Assembly: GCA_964413535.1 (NCBI GenBank)
Contig: CAYPTB010000040.1
Span: 248,001 to 312,000 of the forward strand
Origin: CAYPTB01 sp964413535
GTDB taxonomy: Bacteria; Planctomycetota; UBA1135; GCA-002686595
Length of the DNA stretch: 64,000 nt
Reading direction: 5' to 3'
Position 1 is the stretch's first letter. Every line of letters starts with the position of its first letter. This document shows positions 60,778 through 64,000 of this stretch, piece after piece. The notes below the pieces were generated by a model. That model ran no database searches. It saw nothing but the letters and a program-made list of their open reading frames with translations, and was not told the origin of the DNA. The translations under genes and the position numbers were made by a program.

Positions 60778-61191
60778 GGGTTGGGAGTTCGGCTGGTGGA
60801 GCCCGGAAGGAGGAGCGCGGCCGGCGGAAAGGCTCCGATCGGAGCCTGCTAACTCGCTGACGACCACGCTGACACTCCAATGGTACTCCGATTGGAGTGT
60901 CGCGCCAGGGGCTACCTCCCGGAAAACGCCTCGGTCGGGGAGGCGTCCGCCCCCCTTTGCAGAGCTCTCCGCACCCTTGGGCGTTCGCGGGGAGCCCCGA
61001 GCCAGCGTAGCCGGACCCTGCGCTGGCTCACCGGGGACCGCCGGGCTCGTCCCGCTTCCCTCAGCCCTCGAGTTCCGTCCCCTCGTTCCGGGCGCCCTCT
61101 CACGGTCGCCGCGTCCGGCTCGGCCCGGGAACGAGCGGTATCCTTCCGAACTCAGCCTTCCGCTACGCCTCCATCGATCGGGATCCCAACC
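60778..61191. other. Divergent intergenic region with operator-like array
   Basis: No gene is supported here. It separates the divergent RHH-sat block and the TPR lipoprotein gene. It holds the palindromes described at 60830-60901; the right half is GC-rich with no recognisable element. Confidence 0.5.
60830..60901. promoter_or_regulatory. Cluster of CTCCRAT/ATYGGAG half-sites (candidate RHH operator)
   Basis: Two structures lie 24 bases apart. The first is a perfect 18-bp palindrome, AGGCTCCGATCGGAGCCT (60830-60847). The second is an exact 11-base inverted repeat, GACACTCCAAT (60871-60881) and ATTGGAGTGTC (60891-60901), with a further CTCCGAT inside its spacer (60886-60892). In all there are five CTCCRAT or ATYGGAG half-sites. 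Ribbon-helix-helix dimers bind such short repeated boxes, and the nearest gene encodes an RHH-like protein. Confidence 0.6.
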
Positions 61192-61692
61192 ATGCGCACA
61201 CCGAGCCTGCTCCTCCCCCTCGCTCTGACGCTCGCTTCCTGCGGCGGCGCCGCCGACCCCAAGTCGCACAACGAGGAGGGCTACCAGGCTCTCAACTCGG
61301 GCAAGCACGCGGAAGCCGCCGATCACTTCGAGGCTGCGCTGGCGGCGCTCGGGTCGGACACGCAAAGCGACCAGTACTTGCGCGCGGCGCTCGGTCTCGT
61401 GGAGGCCAACGTGCACGTCGACGCGGAGAAGGCGAAGGACGACTTCCTGGCCCTCGCGCGCGCCAACTCGTCGACGATGGGCCCCGAGGATTACGGCCGG
61501 ATCGGCGGCTTGCTCGCAACGGCCAAGAAGCCGCTCCTGGCGGTCGTGGTCGTCGACGCGGGCATCAAGGCTTTCTCCGAGACGCCGCAGCTAGAGAAGA
61601 TCATGGAGAAGATCCGGAGCGACGCCGAGAAGTCGGGTGACGACGCGACGCTGAACGCGATGAGCAGCCTGGGCTATCTCGGCGACAACTGA
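61192..61692 (+). CDS. Small TPR-like lipoprotein with LGYL tail
   Basis: This 166-residue protein has a lipoprotein signal with lipobox LASC (14-17). A TPR-type helix pair follows (EEGYQALNSGKHAEAADHFE in one block) and further helices to the end. The last residues are MSSLGYLGDN, close to the LGYL tail of the small RHH-like proteins. It is divergent from the RHH-sat block and shares its upstream region. It converges with the AIM24-like gene. The role is unknown; a periplasmic adaptor is possible. Confidence 0.7.
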   Translation: MRTPSLLLPLALTLASCGGAADPKSHNEEGYQALNSGKHAEAADHFEAALAALGSDTQSDQYLRAALGLVEANVHVDAEKAKDDFLALARANSSTMGPEDYGRIGGLLATAKKPLLAVVVVDAGIKAFSETPQLEKIMEKIRSDAEKSGDDATLNAMSSLGYLGDN

Positions 61693-61707
61693 GCTAGTCG
61701 CCGACGC

Positions 61708-62451
61708 TCACTCGCCCTGCAGGAGCGAGCCGAGCAGGTTGCCGCCGCGCTTGTGCTGGCCGACGCTCGAGCCGGCGGCCGAGATCACACGGTTGGCGAA
61801 GCGCGAGAAGGGCGTCGTCTGGATCCAGATTTTCCCTGGGCCGCCCAGCGTCGCGTAGAAGAGACCCTCGCCGCCGAAGAGCATCGTCTTGACGCCCTTC
61901 ACCATCTGGATGTCGTAGTCGACGGCTTCCTCGAAGCCGACGATGCAGCCCGTGTCGACGCGCAGCCGCTCGCCGTGCGCGAGTTCGCGCTCGATGATGT
62001 AGCCGCCGGCGTGGATGAAGGCCAACCCGTCGCCGGTGAGGCGCTGGAGGATGAAGCCTTCACCGCCGAAGAAGCCGGCGCCGAGCCGCTTGGTGAAGGC
62101 CACGCTGACCTCGATCCCGTGGGCCGAGCACAGGTAGGCGTCGCGCTGGCACAGGATGGGCCCGCGCCCGAGGTCGACGGGCAGGATCTTGCCCGGGTAG
62201 TCGGCGGCGAAGCCGACCTGAGCGCGACGGCTGCCGCGATTGGTGAAGGTCGTCACGAAGAAGCTCTCGCCGCCGAGCTTGCGCTTGATGCCCTGCATCA
62301 GGCCGCCGCCGGTCGAGGTGTCCATCTCGATGCCGTCCTCCATCCACATCATCGAGCCCGGCTCGGCGCGCACCGCTTCCCCGGGGTCGAGCGTGATCAC
62401 GACGGCCTGGAAGTCGTCGCCCTGGAGCTGATAGTCGATCTTGTCGGCCAC
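61708..62451 (-). CDS. AIM24/TIGR00266-family protein
   Basis: This 247-residue protein matches the AIM24 family. It has PGEAVRAEPGSMMWM near the N-terminus, a Gly-rich loop (GGGLMQGIKRKLGGE) and repeated beta motifs such as GPGKIWIQTTPFSRFA at the C-terminus. The fold is a double-stranded beta-helix-like trimer of unknown bacterial function; the yeast homologue affects mitochondrial organisation. No membrane segment is visible. Its length is normal. It converges with the TPR lipoprotein gene across 15 bases. Confidence 0.9.
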   Translation of the reverse strand: MADKIDYQLQGDDFQAVVITLDPGEAVRAEPGSMMWMEDGIEMDTSTGGGLMQGIKRKLGGESFFVTTFTNRGSRRAQVGFAADYPGKILPVDLGRGPILCQRDAYLCSAHGIEVSVAFTKRLGAGFFGGEGFILQRLTGDGLAFIHAGGYIIERELAHGERLRVDTGCIVGFEEAVDYDIQMVKGVKTMLFGGEGLFYATLGGPGKIWIQTTPFSRFANRVISAAGSSVGQHKRGGNLLGSLLQGE

Positions 62452-62566
62452 GAAAGCCTCCGGCGGAATCCCGCGTTCTGCTCGCGGAGACCGCCGGTTC
62501 CGATCGGAACGACCGAGCCCCGCTCGAGCGCGCGCATGATAGCTCTCCCGCCCGCGGAAGAGCCGC

Positions 62567-63394
62567 TCACATCGTCAGGTAGTCGCCCTTCGGGAGCTCG
62601 AGCGCGTGCTCCTCGAGGTGGTCCTTGATGTGCTCGAAGGCATCGTCGACCGAGTCGGTGCGGAAGAAGAGCTTGATGTCCTCCGGGCTGACGGTCCCCC
62701 ACTCGACCATCGGACCGAAGTCGATGATCTCCTTCCAGTACTCGGTTCCGAAGAGCACCACGGCGACCTTCTTCTTGATCTTGAGCGTCTGGACCAGCGT
62801 CACGATCTCGAGGAACTCGTCCAGCGTGCCGAATCCGCCGGGCATCACGATGAAGGCCTTCGCGAGGTACATGAACCAGAACTTCCGCATGAAGAAGTAA
62901 TGGAACATGAACGAGAGCCGGCGCGTGATGTACGGGTTCTCGTTCTGCTCGAAGGGCAGCGAAATGTTGAGCCCGATGTTCTCGCCGCGCGCCTCCGATG
63001 CGCCGCGGTTCGCGGCTTCCATGATCCCCGGCCCGCCGCCGGAACAGATCACGAAGCGCCGCTCCGTGCCCTCGAGCGCCTTCGACCATTCCGTCAACCG
63101 CCGACTGAGCTCGCGCGTGGCCTCGTAGTACTTCGAGAGCACGAGCCGCTTGCGCGCGGCTTCGATCCCCTCGCCGCTCGCCGCTTCCGCTTTGGCCAGC
63201 TCGGCCAGAGCCATCTCGCGCGAGGGGATCCGCGCGGACCCGAACACGACGATCGTGTCGCGCACCTCGAGTTCCTCGAAGCGGCTCTCCGGCTCGACGT
63301 ACTCGGCCAGGATCCGCAGGACCCGGGCCTGGCGGCTGTTGAGGAAGCCCGGATTGTCGTAGGCCTTGATCGGGCGGAAACGACTCTGACTCAT
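62567..63394 (-). CDS. LOG-family nucleotide 5'-monophosphate phosphoribohydrolase-like protein
   Basis: This 275-residue Rossmann-fold protein carries CSGGGPGIMEAANRG and PGGFGTLDEFLE, the two signatures of the LOG/lysine-decarboxylase-like family. It is longer than the ~190-residue plant LOG type, with an N-terminal extension of about 60 residues, as in the bacterial group often called PpnN- or YvdD-like. The activity is removal of the base from a nucleoside monophosphate. AAGGAGG lies one base before the ATG at 63394, which is closer than ideal; a GTG at 63421 is the alternative. Confidence 0.85.
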   Translation of the reverse strand: MSQSRFRPIKAYDNPGFLNSRQARVLRILAEYVEPESRFEELEVRDTIVVFGSARIPSREMALAELAKAEAASGEGIEAARKRLVLSKYYEATRELSRRLTEWSKALEGTERRFVICSGGGPGIMEAANRGASEARGENIGLNISLPFEQNENPYITRRLSFMFHYFFMRKFWFMYLAKAFIVMPGGFGTLDEFLEIVTLVQTLKIKKKVAVVLFGTEYWKEIIDFGPMVEWGTVSPEDIKLFFRTDSVDDAFEHIKDHLEEHALELPKGDYLTM

Positions 63395-63532
63395 GCCTCC
63401 TTGGTATCGCTGCGGAACCACCTATGCCAGCGCAATCCAGCGTCGCGGCACGCGCCTCGGCGGCGAACCCGGGCGAAAGTGCGCGTCGAGTGCTCGCACT
63501 CCGATCGCCGCTCACCCGCCAGAGCGTTGGTC

Positions 63533-64000
63533 CTACGGCTTCGGGCGGTAGACGATTCGCGGCCGGCCCTCGGGGCCGATGGCCGGCATGAAGCATTTGC
63601 CTTCGTACTCGATGTTGCCCGTGTTCGTGTACCAGGTCTCGATGATCGGCCACGCCTTGTGCATCAGAACCAAGGAGTAACGGTGGTCCGCGAAGCGCTG
63701 CAGGAGCTCCCTCATGAGGGGATCCTCCAACGGCTTGGACGTCGTGCGCAGGACGTCGATGAGCGCGATCCCGTTCGCGTGGCCCTCTTTTCCCGCGCGC
63801 TCGACCAGGTAGGGGTTCTCCATCACGAAGACGGGACCCGGCGCGTCGCGGAGCATCTCTACGATGCGCTCCCCGTCGCGCTCGTCGGCCGGACCCGGCA
63901 CGAGCAAGCTCCGATCGGGCCAGCGCATCGCGAGCTCGAAGTGGAGCGCGCTCGCGATGCGCTCCGCGACCGCTGGCGGCGCTAGGTGGAGTGCCGGCGC
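63533..64000 (-). CDS. C-terminal part of an unrecognised protein, cut by window edge
   Basis: The frame is open to the last base, so the 5' end is outside the window; an internal ATG at 63928 is not necessarily the start. The visible ~155 residues include APGPVFVMENPYLVERAG, FADHRYSLVLMHKAW and a terminal AIGPEGRPRIVYRPKP. No membrane helix or known motif is visible. The pattern of a soluble domain ending in short strands would fit the periplasmic C-terminal domain of a membrane glycosyltransferase, but this is a guess. Confidence 0.5.
   Translation of the reverse strand, partial: APALHLAPPAVAERIASALHFELAMRWPDRSLLVPGPADERDGERIVEMLRDAPGPVFVMENPYLVERAGKEGHANGIALIDVLRTTSKPLEDPLMRELLQRFADHRYSLVLMHKAWPIIETWYTNTGNIEYEGKCFMPAIGPEGRPRIVYRPKP

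Noticed and set aside
60880..61191. In-frame extension of the TPR lipoprotein gene to 60880
   Set aside because: It would bury the lipoprotein signal and cover the operator-like palindromes; the added residues look like random GC-rich translation.
31..63990. tRNA, rRNA, insertion sequences, integrase or attachment sites
   Set aside because: I looked for cloverleaf-like stretches, transposase motifs and terminal inverted repeats and found none I could support.

Overview
This is a high-GC bacterial window with dense coding on both strands. The lineage cannot be proven from the sequence. Several traits point to Planctomycetota, with Myxococcota as the alternative: secreted FG-GAP and beta-helix proteins, an ECF sigma factor fused to a membrane-anchored extracytoplasmic part, a Ser/Thr kinase with a large TPR region, secreted CHAT proteins, three SPFH genes in a row and many alkaline-phosphatase-superfamily enzymes. 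I see no rRNA, tRNA, insertion sequence or CRISPR array.

Layout, 0-25 kb. The window opens inside an SGNH-hydrolase gene. Next come a small ribbon-helix-helix (RHH) protein and three SPFH/band-7 membrane genes, a DUF429-like protein, and korA-korB (2-oxoacid:ferredoxin oxidoreductase). A FIST-rhodanese-CysQ operon follows. Three exported hydrolases lie together on the minus strand (S9 peptidase, a DUF1570-like gluzincin, M13 peptidase). After them are an FG-GAP protein, a sulfatase-fold lipoprotein, a beta-helix protein and the sigma-factor fusion.

Layout, 25-48 kb. An ECF sigma factor lies downstream of a zinc-phospholipase-like/FG-GAP protein and an NHL-like lipoprotein. A TraT-like protein diverges from the kinase-TPR gene. 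An M28 peptidase, a HEMGH metallopeptidase and an ATP-grasp ligase follow. Two tandem secreted CHAT-TPR genes come next, preceded by a 14-codon remnant of a third CHAT gene. A decayed stretch and an internally duplicated exported protein close this part.

Layout, 48-64 kb. From 60.8 kb down to 48.0 kb eleven genes lie on the minus strand. One block makes activated sulfate (sat, a sulfatase-fold protein, cysC) and is headed by a small RHH-like gene with a striking cluster of CTCCRAT half-sites upstream. A second block carries two alkaline-phosphatase-superfamily proteins, another small RHH-like protein, a three-helix membrane protein and a small HD hydrolase. The two small RHH-like proteins, the sulfatase-fold lipoprotein at 19.8 kb and a TPR lipoprotein at 61.2 kb all end in a similar LGY tail. 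CysQ at 10.4 kb would recycle the PAP produced when PAPS made by Sat and CysC is used. The window ends with AIM24-like and LOG-family genes and the 3' end of an unidentified gene.

Best candidates for undescribed biology: the Sat/CysC/AP-superfamily blocks with their LGY-tailed small proteins and operator-like array; the sigma factor fused through a membrane helix to about 620 extracytoplasmic residues; and the exported CHAT-TPR pair with its third, eroded copy.
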